From the NCBI GenBank assembly GCA_038228295.1, contig JBBRPH010000019.1:1-64000 (forward strand): DNA of 64,000 nucleotides. The letters run 5' to 3'. Position 1 is the stretch's first letter. Every line of letters starts with the position of its first letter. This stretch comes from JAICKM01 sp038228295. GTDB taxonomy: Bacteria; Chloroflexota; Chloroflexia; QHBQ01; JAICKM01. Positions 26,463 to 34,682 of this stretch are shown here, piece after piece. The position numbers were made by a program, and so were the translations under genes. The notes beneath the pieces were generated by a model. That model did not search any database and was not told where the DNA came from. It saw only the letters and a list, made by a program, of their open reading frames with translations.

Positions 26463-28637
26463 TTAGGCTAGGGCCGGGTTTTTCAACTTGCCCTCGACGG
26501 AGCGCAGCAGCACCGCGTTGGTCGCGACAATGATGCTCGATACCGACATGAGCAGCGCCGCGATTTCGGGCCGGATCTGCCAGCCCAGGCTGCTGTAGAA
26601 CAGGCCCGCAGCCACCGGGATAGCCAGCACGTTGTAGATGCTCGCCCAGAACAGATTTTGCTTCATCTTGACCACGGTCGCATGGGATAGGATCAGCGCC
26701 CGCACGATGTCGAGCGGGTCGCTCTTCATTAGCACGATATTGGCGGTCTCAATCGCCACATCCGTGCCCGCCCCGATGGCGATGCCGATGTCGGCGGTTG
26801 CCAGCGCGGGCGCGTCGTTCACCCCGTCGCCGACCATTGCCACCTTCTTGCCTGCCGCTTGCAGTTCGCGCACATAGCGCGCCTTATCGGCGGGCAGCAC
26901 CTCGGCGTAGTAGCGCGTAATACCCAGTTCGCGCGCGACCGCCGCCGCCGTGCGCGTGTTGTCGCCGGTGATCATCACCGGCTCAATGCGCCGCGCTTTG
27001 AATAGCGCGATGGTCTGCTGCGCGTGCGGCTTCACCATGTCGGCCACCGCCACAAGCCCAACGGTCCGCCCATCCACCGCCACGAACATGGGCGTGCGCC
27101 CGGCATCGGCTAGGCGGGCGGCTTGGGCGGCCGGCGGTGCCGGGATCGCGATCTGCTGCTCGTCCAGCAACCGCTGATTGCCGATCAGCACCTGCCGCCC
27201 CTCGACGGTGGCGCGGAGGCCGCGCCCAGCCAGGGCCGCGAAGGCGCTACTCCGGCCGACCGCCAGGCCGCGTTCCTGAGCCGCGCGCACCAGCGCATCG
27301 GCGAGCGGGTGTTCGCTGCCCACTTCGGCGGTAGCAACCAAGCGCAGCAGGGTGTTCTCATCCATGCCCGCCCCCTCAGCTAACACAATGTCGGTCAGTT
27401 GCGGCTTGCCCACCGTCAGGGTGCCCGTTTTATCCAGCACGATGGCTGTGATCGCCGACACGCCTTCGAGAGTCGCCGCATCTTTGATCAGGATGTTGTA
27501 CTTTGCGCCCAGGCCAATGCCCACCGCGACTGCGGTCGGCGTTGCCAAGCCCAGCGCATCAGGGCACGCGATGACGACGGCCGAGATAGCGAAGGTCAGC
27601 GCCACGATAGTCGGTGCCCCCACCAACTTCCAGGCCAAGAAGGTGACGAGGCCGCTGCCCACCGCGACGATGACCAGCACCGTCGCCGCGCGGTCCGCCA
27701 GCCGCTGCCCCGGTGCCTTAGAGTTCTGGGCCGTGCGGACCATGTTAGCGATCTGGCCGATGGTGGTGTCGGCACCGACCCGGGTGGCCTGCATCACGAT
27801 GCTGCCTGCTTGGTTGATGGAACCACCAATAACGGCATCGCCGGGTTGCTTGGTCACAGGCAAGCTCTCGCCCGTCACCAGCGCCTCGTTGATGGTGGTC
27901 GCCCCCTCCGTCACCACCCCGTCTACCGGCAGCTTGTCGCCGGGGCGGATGCGGAGGCGGTCGCCGACCAGCACCGCCGCCGTGTTGACCTGCATCTCCT
28001 GCCCGCCCCGGATCACCGTCGCCTGCGGCGGCACCAGATCGAACAGGGCGCGCAACGACTCGGTGGTGCCTTTGCGGGAGCGCATCTCCATCCAGTGGCC
28101 GAAGAGCACGAAGGTCACCAGCATCGCCGCCGCGTCGAAAAAGGTGTCCGTGCCGCCCGTGACGGTGATATAGGCGCTGAACAGGTAGGCGGTCAGCACC
28201 CCGGTGGCGATCAGCACGCTCATATCCAGTTGCCGCGCCCGCAGCGCGCTGACCGCGCCGCCCACAAACATCCAGCCCGCCCAGAACACGATTGGCGTGG
28301 TGAGGAGGAGCAGCAGCCAGTTGACCGGGAGGGGCGTGGGCAGGGTGCGGTGCAGCAGGGCGACCCCTAACTGCGAATAGAGGATGACCGGTATGGTGAG
28401 CAGGAGCGCGCCGAAAAAGCGGCTGCGGATGTCCGCTTCCATCGCCTGCGCCATCGCCGGGTCGGACATATCATGGCTCATGCCGCCCTGCTGCATCTGG
28501 GCATGATCCATCCCGCCCATTGTGGCATGATCCATACCGGCCGCCGGCATCGCCGATACGGCACTGCCGTCCGGTCGCGCCGGTGACGGGTCAGCCGTGG
28601 CTGGGGTGCGTGCCTTTACATCTTTGTCTGTGCTCAT
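26463..28637 (-). CDS. P1B-type copper-translocating ATPase with CPD motif
   Basis: A 724-residue heavy-metal pump. It has a His/Met-rich N-terminus (MDHATMGGMDHAQMQQGGM, about 35-53) instead of CxxC metal-binding domains, eight membrane segments, the TGE loop (about 255-257), the phosphorylation site DKTGT (about 402-406), the HP motif (SEHPLAD) and TGDNTR. TM7 (N-x6-YN-x4-P) and TM8 (P-x6-M-x2-SS-x5-N) fit Cu(I) pumps of class P1B-1. TM6, however, reads ACPDALGL, with Asp where those have CPC and CopB types have CPH. The start is the ATG at 28637. It follows the LPXTG protein and is probably in one operon with it. Confidence 0.92.
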   Translation of the reverse strand: MSTDKDVKARTPATADPSPARPDGSAVSAMPAAGMDHATMGGMDHAQMQQGGMSHDMSDPAMAQAMEADIRSRFFGALLLTIPVILYSQLGVALLHRTLPTPLPVNWLLLLLTTPIVFWAGWMFVGGAVSALRARQLDMSVLIATGVLTAYLFSAYITVTGGTDTFFDAAAMLVTFVLFGHWMEMRSRKGTTESLRALFDLVPPQATVIRGGQEMQVNTAAVLVGDRLRIRPGDKLPVDGVVTEGATTINEALVTGESLPVTKQPGDAVIGGSINQAGSIVMQATRVGADTTIGQIANMVRTAQNSKAPGQRLADRAATVLVIVAVGSGLVTFLAWKLVGAPTIVALTFAISAVVIACPDALGLATPTAVAVGIGLGAKYNILIKDAATLEGVSAITAIVLDKTGTLTVGKPQLTDIVLAEGAGMDENTLLRLVATAEVGSEHPLADALVRAAQERGLAVGRSSAFAALAGRGLRATVEGRQVLIGNQRLLDEQQIAIPAPPAAQAARLADAGRTPMFVAVDGRTVGLVAVADMVKPHAQQTIALFKARRIEPVMITGDNTRTAAAVARELGITRYYAEVLPADKARYVRELQAAGKKVAMVGDGVNDAPALATADIGIAIGAGTDVAIETANIVLMKSDPLDIVRALILSHATVVKMKQNLFWASIYNVLAIPVAAGLFYSSLGWQIRPEIAALLMSVSSIIVATNAVLLRSVEGKLKNPALA

Positions 28638-28716
28638 GGACCCTGCACCCAGTATTTCTCGCGGGCGCGCTGCGCGGGTAGCGCGAGCGCGCCCGCGATT
28701 GCCGCGCCCGGCGCGC

Positions 28717-29373
28717 TTACGCCGCCCGCCGAGCGCGGCGCAGCCGCAGACCGGCACTGAGGGCTAGGCTCGCCACGATCAGCAGCAGCGCCTCCCAGGC
28801 CGGGGACGGCGCGCCGGTCTGCGGCAACGCACCCGCGCTGCTCGTCACGCTGCCCGCGCCGGCGACCACCTTGCTGAAGGTAGCCGTCTCGCCGTTGACG
28901 ACGGCCGTGACCGTGTACGTCCCATCGGGCAGGTAGAGGTTGCCGCCGAAGTGCGTATCCTGCTTGCCCACTTGGACATCGTACATCGCCATCACCGGCT
29001 CCAAGCTGCGGGCGGCCCCCGTCGTGTCGTTCTTAAGGGTGATGCTCGGCAACTGATCGGTGATCACCGCCCCACTGGTCTTATTGACAATCGCGATTTC
29101 GAGATGGTGATTGACCGGCCGGCCCTGGTCGGTTGGGGACATCGGCGGCATCGCCATACCCGCCATCTGTAGCATGACTTCGCCCGCTTGGGCACTCGCT
29201 GCCTGTTCGGGCGGCAGCATCGGCACCGCCGCCCCAAAGGTGAGGGTGATGCCATACTGCGCGGTTGTTTGCGTTTGCTTCGTCTCACCGGGGGCCGCCC
29301 CCGCCGGGCGCGCCATGAGGCTGCCCAGTAGTACACCGAGGCCCAGCAAGAACCCCGTCTTAATCTTCGTCAT
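28717..29373 (-). CDS. LPXTG-anchored metal-binding surface protein
   Basis: A 218-residue exported protein. A signal peptide covers residues 1-27 (cleavage near AGAAPG). The middle has a Met-rich patch (VMLQMAGMAMPPMS), two adjacent His residues, and later 'MAMYDVQVGKQDTHFGGNLYLPDGTYTV', a layout resembling P19/Tp34-like iron- or copper-binding periplasmic proteins. It ends with LPQTG (183-187), a hydrophobic helix and RLRRARRAA, a complete sortase sorting signal. It is the first gene of the copper operon, so it may bind copper at the cell surface. AGGAG is seven bases before the ATG. Confidence 0.78.
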   Translation of the reverse strand: MTKIKTGFLLGLGVLLGSLMARPAGAAPGETKQTQTTAQYGITLTFGAAVPMLPPEQAASAQAGEVMLQMAGMAMPPMSPTDQGRPVNHHLEIAIVNKTSGAVITDQLPSITLKNDTTGAARSLEPVMAMYDVQVGKQDTHFGGNLYLPDGTYTVTAVVNGETATFSKVVAGAGSVTSSAGALPQTGAPSPAWEALLLIVASLALSAGLRLRRARRAA

Positions 29374-29435
29374 GGTTAATCTCCTATTCCGTTAATGTCG
29401 AGTTGGCAGTCTGTTATGCTCTTATCTACTATGCT

Positions 29436-29463
29436 ACTATAGCACGTGGTCGGGTTTTGTCAA
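29436..29463 (-). promoter_or_regulatory. Promoter of the copper operon
   Basis: TTGACA (29458-29463), a 16-base spacer and TATAGT (29436-29441). Downstream lies a run of related units (ATAGTAG, CATAGTAGATA) that could be a binding site for a copper-responsive repressor; no known operator consensus was matched. Confidence 0.8.
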
Positions 29464-29481
29464 GCCTGTCCGCAATCTGTG

Positions 29482-30660
29482 TCACGCCTCGTCGGCCGGG
29501 GTTAGCGGCGTGAACCAGGCGTCGGGCAGGTGGGTGGCGCGCGTGCGGGCGACGGCTGCGGCGACGGCTGCGGCTTGGCGACCGATGACATAGAGCGTGC
29601 CCAGCAGGCTGTCGTACCAGAAGCCGACCAGGTAGAGGTGCGGCGCGGGGGCATCGCCGATATTGAGGCGGGTCTTTTTCTGATCGGGCGGCTGGATCGT
29701 CGCGGCCAGGTAATCGAGCGCGGGACGGTAGCCGGTCGCCAGGATCACCGCATCGAACGGGCGGCAGGTGGCGTCGCTGAAACACACGCCGGCCGGGGTG
29801 AAGCGCGTGAGGCCGGGCGCGACCTGCACCCGCCCGGCGCGGATCAGGTCCAGCAGTTCCAGGCCGATCACCGGGAAGCTGTCGGCCGGGCCGACCGGCA
29901 GGCCCAGCGCGCCGAGCGTGCGTCGCAGACGGCGCGCCGACAGGCGGCGGATCAGCTCCACCAGCGGCGCGGGCAGGCGGCTGAGGGCGACGGCCAGATA
30001 GCTCGTCGGCACGCCCGCCGTGCGGCGCGGCACGATGCTGATGCCGCTGCGTACCGCCACCGTGACGCTGCGCGCCGCCGTCGCCAGATCACGCGCGATC
30101 TCCGCGCCGGAGTTGCCCAGGCCGACCACCAACACGTCCTGCCCCGCGAACGGCGCGGCGGTGTGGTAGGCCGCGCTGTGCAGCAGGCGGCCCGTGTAGT
30201 CGCTCAGGCCGGGAATGGGCGGCGTGTAGGGCTTACTCGCGATGCCGCTGGCCGCCACCAGTACGGGGGCTTCCCAGATCGTGTCCGCCGTCTCCACCCG
30301 CCAAAGGCCGCCGTGATAGGTCGCGCGGGTCACGCGCTGCTGCGGACTGACGATCAGGTTGAAGCGGCGCGCGTAGGCGCGCAAGTAGTGGGCGAAGGCG
30401 GCGCGCGGCACAAACACCGGGTAGCCGGCCGGTAGCGGATAGCCGGGCAGCCCCGAAATGCGCCGCCCGGTGTGCAGGTGCAGCGCGGCGTAATAGTGCT
30501 GCCAACTGGTGCCCACACCCGGCCCCGCTTCCAGGATGCGGCTGGCGATGCCGTTGCGCTGCAACAGCGCTGCGGTCGCCAGCCCGGCCGGCCCGGCGCC
30601 GACGATCAGCACCGGTTCGCCGCGCCGCACCGGGCGCGTATCGGGCGCGGGATCAGCCAT
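29482..30660 (-). CDS. Flavin-containing monooxygenase-like oxidoreductase
   Basis: A 392-residue two-dinucleotide-fold enzyme. The FAD site is VLIVGAGPAGLATA (about 16-29), the NADPH site is VLVVGLGNSGAEIARD (about 166-181), and VILATGYRPALDY is the C-terminal ATG motif. This suits a class B FAD-dependent monooxygenase of the CzcO/YUCCA-like group. The ATG at 30660 overlaps the stop of the glycosyltransferase gene by eight bases. It is the last gene of a minus-strand cluster with GT2 and the MreB-like gene; the substrate is unknown. Confidence 0.88.
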   Translation of the reverse strand: MADPAPDTRPVRRGEPVLIVGAGPAGLATAALLQRNGIASRILEAGPGVGTSWQHYYAALHLHTGRRISGLPGYPLPAGYPVFVPRAAFAHYLRAYARRFNLIVSPQQRVTRATYHGGLWRVETADTIWEAPVLVAASGIASKPYTPPIPGLSDYTGRLLHSAAYHTAAPFAGQDVLVVGLGNSGAEIARDLATAARSVTVAVRSGISIVPRRTAGVPTSYLAVALSRLPAPLVELIRRLSARRLRRTLGALGLPVGPADSFPVIGLELLDLIRAGRVQVAPGLTRFTPAGVCFSDATCRPFDAVILATGYRPALDYLAATIQPPDQKKTRLNIGDAPAPHLYLVGFWYDSLLGTLYVIGRQAAAVAAAVARTRATHLPDAWFTPLTPADEA

Positions 30661-31648
30661 CGGCCGGCTCCGGCAGCGGCGCGGCGACGCGCCCGATCCA
30701 GCGGTCCAGCCCGGCGGGGTCGGCACCCGGCGCGGCAAACAGGCGGCGGCGCGCGGGCAGCAGGCGCGGCCAGAGCAGCAGCCCCACAGCCATACCGCGT
30801 AGCCGGGCGCGGGCGGCGGGTTCGCGGCTGTGGCGCAACGCCGCGCCGGCAAAGCGCGCCTGGGCGCCGGCGATAGCGGCGGCGTGCCGCCGCAGCGTCA
30901 GGCCCGGCACCGCTTTAGCCAGCAGGTAGAGGAAGTTGCGCCCGCAATAATACGAAGCCGTCACGCCGCCGCCGCTGGCGCTCAGGTGGTGGCGCACGCG
31001 CGCCGTGGGCACATAGACGCAGCGATAGCCGTGCAGCCGGGCGCGCAGGTTCAGGTCCACATCTTCACAATACATGGTCAACTGCGGGTCGAACACCGGC
31101 GGCAACGGCGCGCCAGGGTCGCCGCCGCTCAGGGCGGCCAGCAGGGTGCGCCGATAGATGGCCGCGCCCGCGCACGCCCCGAACACCTCTTCCTCCCGGT
31201 CATATTGCCCGCTGTCGGCCTGCCACACGCCTCGGCTGCCCGGCACGCCGTCGCGCCCGTAGTAGTCGCCTGCGGAATGGAGCTGATCCGGCGTAGCAAA
31301 CAGCACCAGCTTCGAGGCGGCAAACGCGGCCCACGGCCGGCGGTCCAGCGCCGCCACCAACGCGCCCAGCCAGTCGGGATCGGCGGCGGTGTCGTTGTTG
31401 AGCAGGGCCAGCAGCGCGCCGCGCGCCGCGTGCAGCCCCGTGTTGACTGCGCCGACAAAGCGTCGGTTGCGCCGCAAGCGCAGCAGCCGCACCTCCGGAT
31501 AGCGGGTCCGCACCAGGTCCACCGTGTTGTCGTGGCTGTGGTCGTCTACCACCAGAACCTCAAAATCGCGGAAATACTGGGCCCGCAGCGCGTCGAGACA
31601 GGCCGGCAGCAGGGCCGCGCCGTTGTACGACGGGATGATGACCGACAC
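30653..31648 (-). CDS. GT2 family glycosyltransferase
   Basis: An approximately 331-residue GT-A fold enzyme. It has VSVIIPSYNG at the start, LVVDDHSHDNT, LALLNNDTAADPDWL with the DxD-like metal site, and MYCEDVDLNLRARLHGYRC, typical of rhamnosyl-type GT2 proteins. It uses nucleotide sugars for surface glycans. No ATG is available. The GTG at 31648 is taken as start, but initiation a few codons upstream near 31680, overlapping the stop of the MreB-like gene, is equally possible. It has a hydrophobic Arg-rich C-terminus. Confidence 0.85.
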   Translation of the reverse strand: MSVIIPSYNGAALLPACLDALRAQYFRDFEVLVVDDHSHDNTVDLVRTRYPEVRLLRLRRNRRFVGAVNTGLHAARGALLALLNNDTAADPDWLGALVAALDRRPWAAFAASKLVLFATPDQLHSAGDYYGRDGVPGSRGVWQADSGQYDREEEVFGACAGAAIYRRTLLAALSGGDPGAPLPPVFDPQLTMYCEDVDLNLRARLHGYRCVYVPTARVRHHLSASGGGVTASYYCGRNFLYLLAKAVPGLTLRRHAAAIAGAQARFAGAALRHSREPAARARLRGMAVGLLLWPRLLPARRRLFAAPGADPAGLDRWIGRVAAPLPEPADG

Positions 31649-31674
31649 GCGCGGCGGGGGCAGGGCCGGCGCGC

Positions 31675-32871
31675 TCAGAGGCTCGCCTCCACAATGGGCG
31701 GCCAGGGCCAGGCGCGATCCCAGTTCGCCGCGTCGCTGCCCAGTTCGATCAGGCCGCGCATGGTCGCCTCGGCAGGATCGGCGGCCAGGCGCACCGGCAC
31801 GCCCAGCGCCCGCGTAATAGCCGGGGCCAGGCCGGGCAACGTCGCCGCGCCGCCGGTTAGCAGCAGGCCGTCGCCGGTCAGGCTCTCGCGCACGGGCGGC
31901 TCCAGGTCTTCCCAAAACAGCACGATGCCCTCGATCAGGGAGCGCACGCCTTCGCTCAAGCCCGCCGCCACATCTTGCGGATTAAACTCCGGCAAGCCGG
32001 AGCGGCTGTGCGGGTTGTGGCCCACCCGCCCGAAGCTCCCGCCCGCACTGACCGTCGCCATCAGCGGCCCGGTGCCGGTGCTGCGCCGGCGCGCGATCAC
32101 GCGCCGCTGGGCCGGGTCCAGCCCATCGTTGCTGCCCTCGGCAACCGGCTTGCCGTTGTAGCTATAGTCTTCATCGAGCGCGCCGAACTCGCGCCGCGCT
32201 TCCTCGGCCATCACGCGCGTGATCGTGTTGCCGCGCCGCCGCCGCACCGCGCGAATGATCGCCGTGTCGAGCCAGTCGCCCCCCAACGGCCAACTGCGCG
32301 CAGCCAGCACGCTGCCGTTGCCCAGCACGGCGATCTCACTGATGCCGGCCCCCAGATCGCAGATCGCATGGAGCCGGCTGCTGCGTACCGGCAGGCCCGC
32401 CCCCACGCCCGCCGCCAGCGTCGCCGGGATCGGCAACCCCGCACCGATGCCGGCGTAGCTCAGGACGTCGCTCGTGATATGGCGGATCGCATCGCCGGCC
32501 GTGGCGGGCAGGGTGTAGAGGGCACGCGGCTTGCGCGTTAGGCGGCGCAGGGCGCGTTCGCCGCCGGTCGCTTCGTGCAACGCCTGGCGCACCAGGGCCA
32601 CCGCTGGGTCAAAAGCGTCTACCACGCCCGCGCGCAGCGGGCGCACCACCGCCACGCCGCTGGGCAGCGAGCCTTTCGCCAGCGCCGCCGCCTGCGTCCC
32701 CACCGCCGCCACGCTATGCCGCTCGCGGTCCACCAGCGTCACCGCCGGCATGGTGATGACCGTGGGCGCCGGCGCATCGGCGCTATATTTGCCGGGCAGC
32801 ACCAGTGCCAACCGCAAGGTGCCGGTGCCCAGGTCCAGTACCAAGCGCTGGCCCGCTCGTGATGTCGCCAT
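31675..32871 (-). CDS. Divergent MreB/actin-like ATPase
   Basis: A 398-residue actin-fold protein. Phosphate loop 1 is LVLDLGTGTLRLAL (about 10-23), phosphate loop 2 is AICDLGAGISEIAVL, the connecting region has WPLGGDWLDTAII, and the adenosine motif is LLLTGGAATLPGL. These are MreB/FtsA-type motifs. The protein is longer than MreB owing to an insert (about 240-290, rich in Gly, Ser and Arg). A cell-shape or cell-wall scaffold role is plausible from the neighbouring GT2. AAGGGG precedes the ATG. Confidence 0.8.
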   Translation of the reverse strand: MATSRAGQRLVLDLGTGTLRLALVLPGKYSADAPAPTVITMPAVTLVDRERHSVAAVGTQAAALAKGSLPSGVAVVRPLRAGVVDAFDPAVALVRQALHEATGGERALRRLTRKPRALYTLPATAGDAIRHITSDVLSYAGIGAGLPIPATLAAGVGAGLPVRSSRLHAICDLGAGISEIAVLGNGSVLAARSWPLGGDWLDTAIIRAVRRRRGNTITRVMAEEARREFGALDEDYSYNGKPVAEGSNDGLDPAQRRVIARRRSTGTGPLMATVSAGGSFGRVGHNPHSRSGLPEFNPQDVAAGLSEGVRSLIEGIVLFWEDLEPPVRESLTGDGLLLTGGAATLPGLAPAITRALGVPVRLAADPAEATMRGLIELGSDAANWDRAWPWPPIVEASL

Positions 32872-32904
32872 GTGTCCCCTTTTAAAGCCCCTGTAAAAGA
32901 AAAG

Positions 32905-33309
32905 TTACGAGATGTCGGTTATCCGATACCTCGTAATATGCGTTTGCAGCCACGCAACTAGGTACTCACGTGACCCTGTACCCTTCGCTACTGCCAGCAC
33001 CACACTTTCCTGCTCATCCACTGCTGCGCTAACGGCCCAGCCGTTAAGGACTAAAAACAGTTCCATTGTAGCGTGAGCTGTTCGTTTATTCCCATCCACA
33101 AACGGATGATTATTGATCAGCGAGAAACAAATCGCTGCCGCCTTTTCGACAATACTAGGGTATAACTCCTCCCCACCGTAAGTCATTTTAGGTTGGGCAA
33201 TCGCTGACTCGACTCCTCCATTATCGCGGATACCAGGGCTGCCACCCGTGTCTTGGATAGTGCGCTTGTGGATAGCAATAGCTTGATCGTAGCTGACATA
33301 GCGGGTCAT
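32905..33309 (-). CDS. doc: Doc/Fic-domain toxin of a type II toxin-antitoxin pair
   Basis: A 134-residue Fic-fold protein with HPFVDGNKRTAH (about 68-79), matching the Doc signature HxFx(D/E)GNKR. Doc phosphorylates elongation factor Tu and halts translation. The NGGVESAI segment near residue 30 is also typical of Doc. It overlaps its antitoxin gene by four bases (ATGA). G+C is about half (32 of 60 bases at 33001-33060), clearly below the neighbours, suggesting acquisition. Confidence 0.9.
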   Translation of the reverse strand: MTRYVSYDQAIAIHKRTIQDTGGSPGIRDNGGVESAIAQPKMTYGGEELYPSIVEKAAAICFSLINNHPFVDGNKRTAHATMELFLVLNGWAVSAAVDEQESVVLAVAKGTGSREYLVAWLQTHITRYRITDIS

Positions 33310-33539
33310 GCTAACCTTCGGTACAATTCCGCATTCTTGCTGAAAACATAATCAAGCGCTTCTTCAAAGCTCGGTTGCGCGACTTCCGCTAGTAAATCGG
33401 CAATTGCCATCCGCAGCAGCATCTCCGGCGTAACGCCCAAGCGGCGGGCAGTATCCGTCAGCCGCTCTAGCTGCTCGGCAGATAATTCGGCCACTGTTGC
33501 CGATTTAGGCGTGTTTCGGTCCTCTTGCTGACTGTCCAT
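33306..33539 (-). CDS. Antitoxin partner of Doc
   Basis: A 77-residue protein. Its position and the ATGA overlap with doc identify it as the antitoxin. The central helical 'LERLTDTARRLGVTPEMLLRMAI' stretch resembles a ribbon-helix-helix or short HTH region rather than classical Phd, and the C-terminal part (FEEALDYVFSKNAELYRRL) is a likely toxin-neutralising helix. No strong ribosome binding site is visible. Confidence 0.72.
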   Translation of the reverse strand: MDSQQEDRNTPKSATVAELSAEQLERLTDTARRLGVTPEMLLRMAIADLLAEVAQPSFEEALDYVFSKNAELYRRLA

Positions 33540-33560
33540 CGTCCATATACTTTCTACTCA

Positions 33561-33585
33561 GCCGTGCATTGCTACAACGCACGGC
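33561..33585. promoter_or_regulatory. Inverted repeat upstream of the toxin-antitoxin genes
   Basis: GCCGTGC (33561-33567) and GCACGGC (33579-33585) are perfect 7-bp arms around 11 bases. It lies 22 bases before the antitoxin start, suiting an autoregulatory operator; it could also be a weak terminator for rmlD. Confidence 0.45.
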
Positions 33586-33618
33586 AGTTTCTGTCCGTTC
33601 AGCCCTCCGCCCCTCCGC

Positions 33619-34464
33619 TCAGAACTCCGCCAAGTACGCGGCGAGGGCATCCTCCCACGGGCGCAGGCGGAGGCCGTCGGCGGCACCCACCGTGTTGGCG
33701 AGGGGCGTGTAGGGCGGGATGGGTGCGGCGCGCTGGAAGGCGGTGTGCGAGACCGGCGTAAGCGGGATGTGGCCGCGCCCGGTGAGCGCCAAGATGCGCT
33801 GGGTGTAGGTATAGCGCGAGCATTCGCCCGTGTTGACCAGGTGATACCAGCCGTAGGTCGGGTCGGGCCGGCCCAGCAGGGTGAGCAGCGCGGCGGCCGT
33901 GTCTTCGGCATAGGTGGGGGTGGAGATTTCGTCGTCCACCACGTTCAACGCGCCGCGCGCGTCGGCGGCTTTGGTGATCTTATGGATGAAATGATCGCCC
34001 GTCTTGCCGTAAAGCCAGGACACACGCACGATATAAAACCGCGGGGCCAGCGTCTCGATATACTGTTCGCCGGCGGCTTTCGACCGGCCGTACACACCGA
34101 CCGGGCTGCGGGGATGCAACTCGGTATAGGGCGTATGCGCCGTACCGTCAAACACGACGTTGGTGCTGATATGGGCCACCGCCGCGCCCACCCGCGCGGC
34201 GGCCAGCGCCACATTACGCGCGCCCAACGCATTGACGGCATAAGCCAGGTCCGGGTGCTGTTCGCAGCCGTCCACATCGGTGTAGGCGGCGGGGTTGATC
34301 ACCCAGTCGGGGCCGAACTCGCCCAGCGCCTGGTGCAGCGCCCGCAGGTCGGTCAGATCGCACTCCGGGCGGTTGAGCGGCAAAACGCTGTGCCCGGCCG
34401 CCTGGGCCTGGCGCGCAAAGGTGGCGCCCAGCGTGCCCCTGGTGCCTGTGATCGCAATTCGCAT
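33619..34464 (-). CDS. rmlD: dTDP-4-dehydrorhamnose reductase
   Basis: A 281-residue extended SDR enzyme that makes dTDP-L-rhamnose for cell-surface polysaccharides. The cofactor loop is ITGTRGTLGATF (5-16), 'NPAAYTDVDGCEQ' (about 60-72) and 'STNVVFDG' are RmlD hallmarks, and the catalytic YGRSKAAGE (Tyr and Lys) is intact. The ATG at 34464 gives the conserved MRIAITG start; the longer frame to 34494 is not needed. The other rml genes are not in this window. Confidence 0.93.
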   Translation of the reverse strand: MRIAITGTRGTLGATFARQAQAAGHSVLPLNRPECDLTDLRALHQALGEFGPDWVINPAAYTDVDGCEQHPDLAYAVNALGARNVALAAARVGAAVAHISTNVVFDGTAHTPYTELHPRSPVGVYGRSKAAGEQYIETLAPRFYIVRVSWLYGKTGDHFIHKITKAADARGALNVVDDEISTPTYAEDTAAALLTLLGRPDPTYGWYHLVNTGECSRYTYTQRILALTGRGHIPLTPVSHTAFQRAAPIPPYTPLANTVGAADGLRLRPWEDALAAYLAEF

Positions 34465-34536
34465 CGGAAATTGGACTCCCTCGCCCCTGCCCATCCCTCA
34501 AAGGCCGGGGGCCACGAAATAAGGCCGTTGTGCGCC

Positions 34537-34566
34537 AGTGTACCATATCGTTTGCCGGCCAGTCAA
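34537..34566 (-). promoter_or_regulatory. Putative rmlD promoter
   Basis: TTGACT (34561-34566), an 18-base spacer and TACACT (34537-34542) on the minus strand, giving a leader of about 65 bases to the ATG at 34464. Confidence 0.55.
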
Positions 34567-34586
34567 CTGCGGAACCCGCCGGCGGG

Positions 34587-34615
34587 ACTCTGCGTTACAA
34601 TAGAGTACGCAGAGT
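34587..34615 (+). promoter_or_regulatory. -10 box inside a perfect inverted repeat
   Basis: ACTCTGCGT (34587-34595) and ACGCAGAGT (34607-34615) are exact 9-bp arms. The 11-base spacer begins with TACAAT (34596-34601), a good -10. It precedes the TolB-like lipoprotein gene and looks like a repressor-controlled promoter. Confidence 0.55.
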
Positions 34616-34682
34616 AAGAGTAGGCGCGCCGCTTCGTGGGCCGCCGCCGTGTGCCCTGCCCTGAAGAAAGGTCGCTGTCCCT

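Noticed and set aside
30830..32161. A 443-codon plus-strand frame opposite the GT2 and MreB-like genes
   Set aside because: It crosses two clear genes in antisense and has no motif or ribosome binding site.
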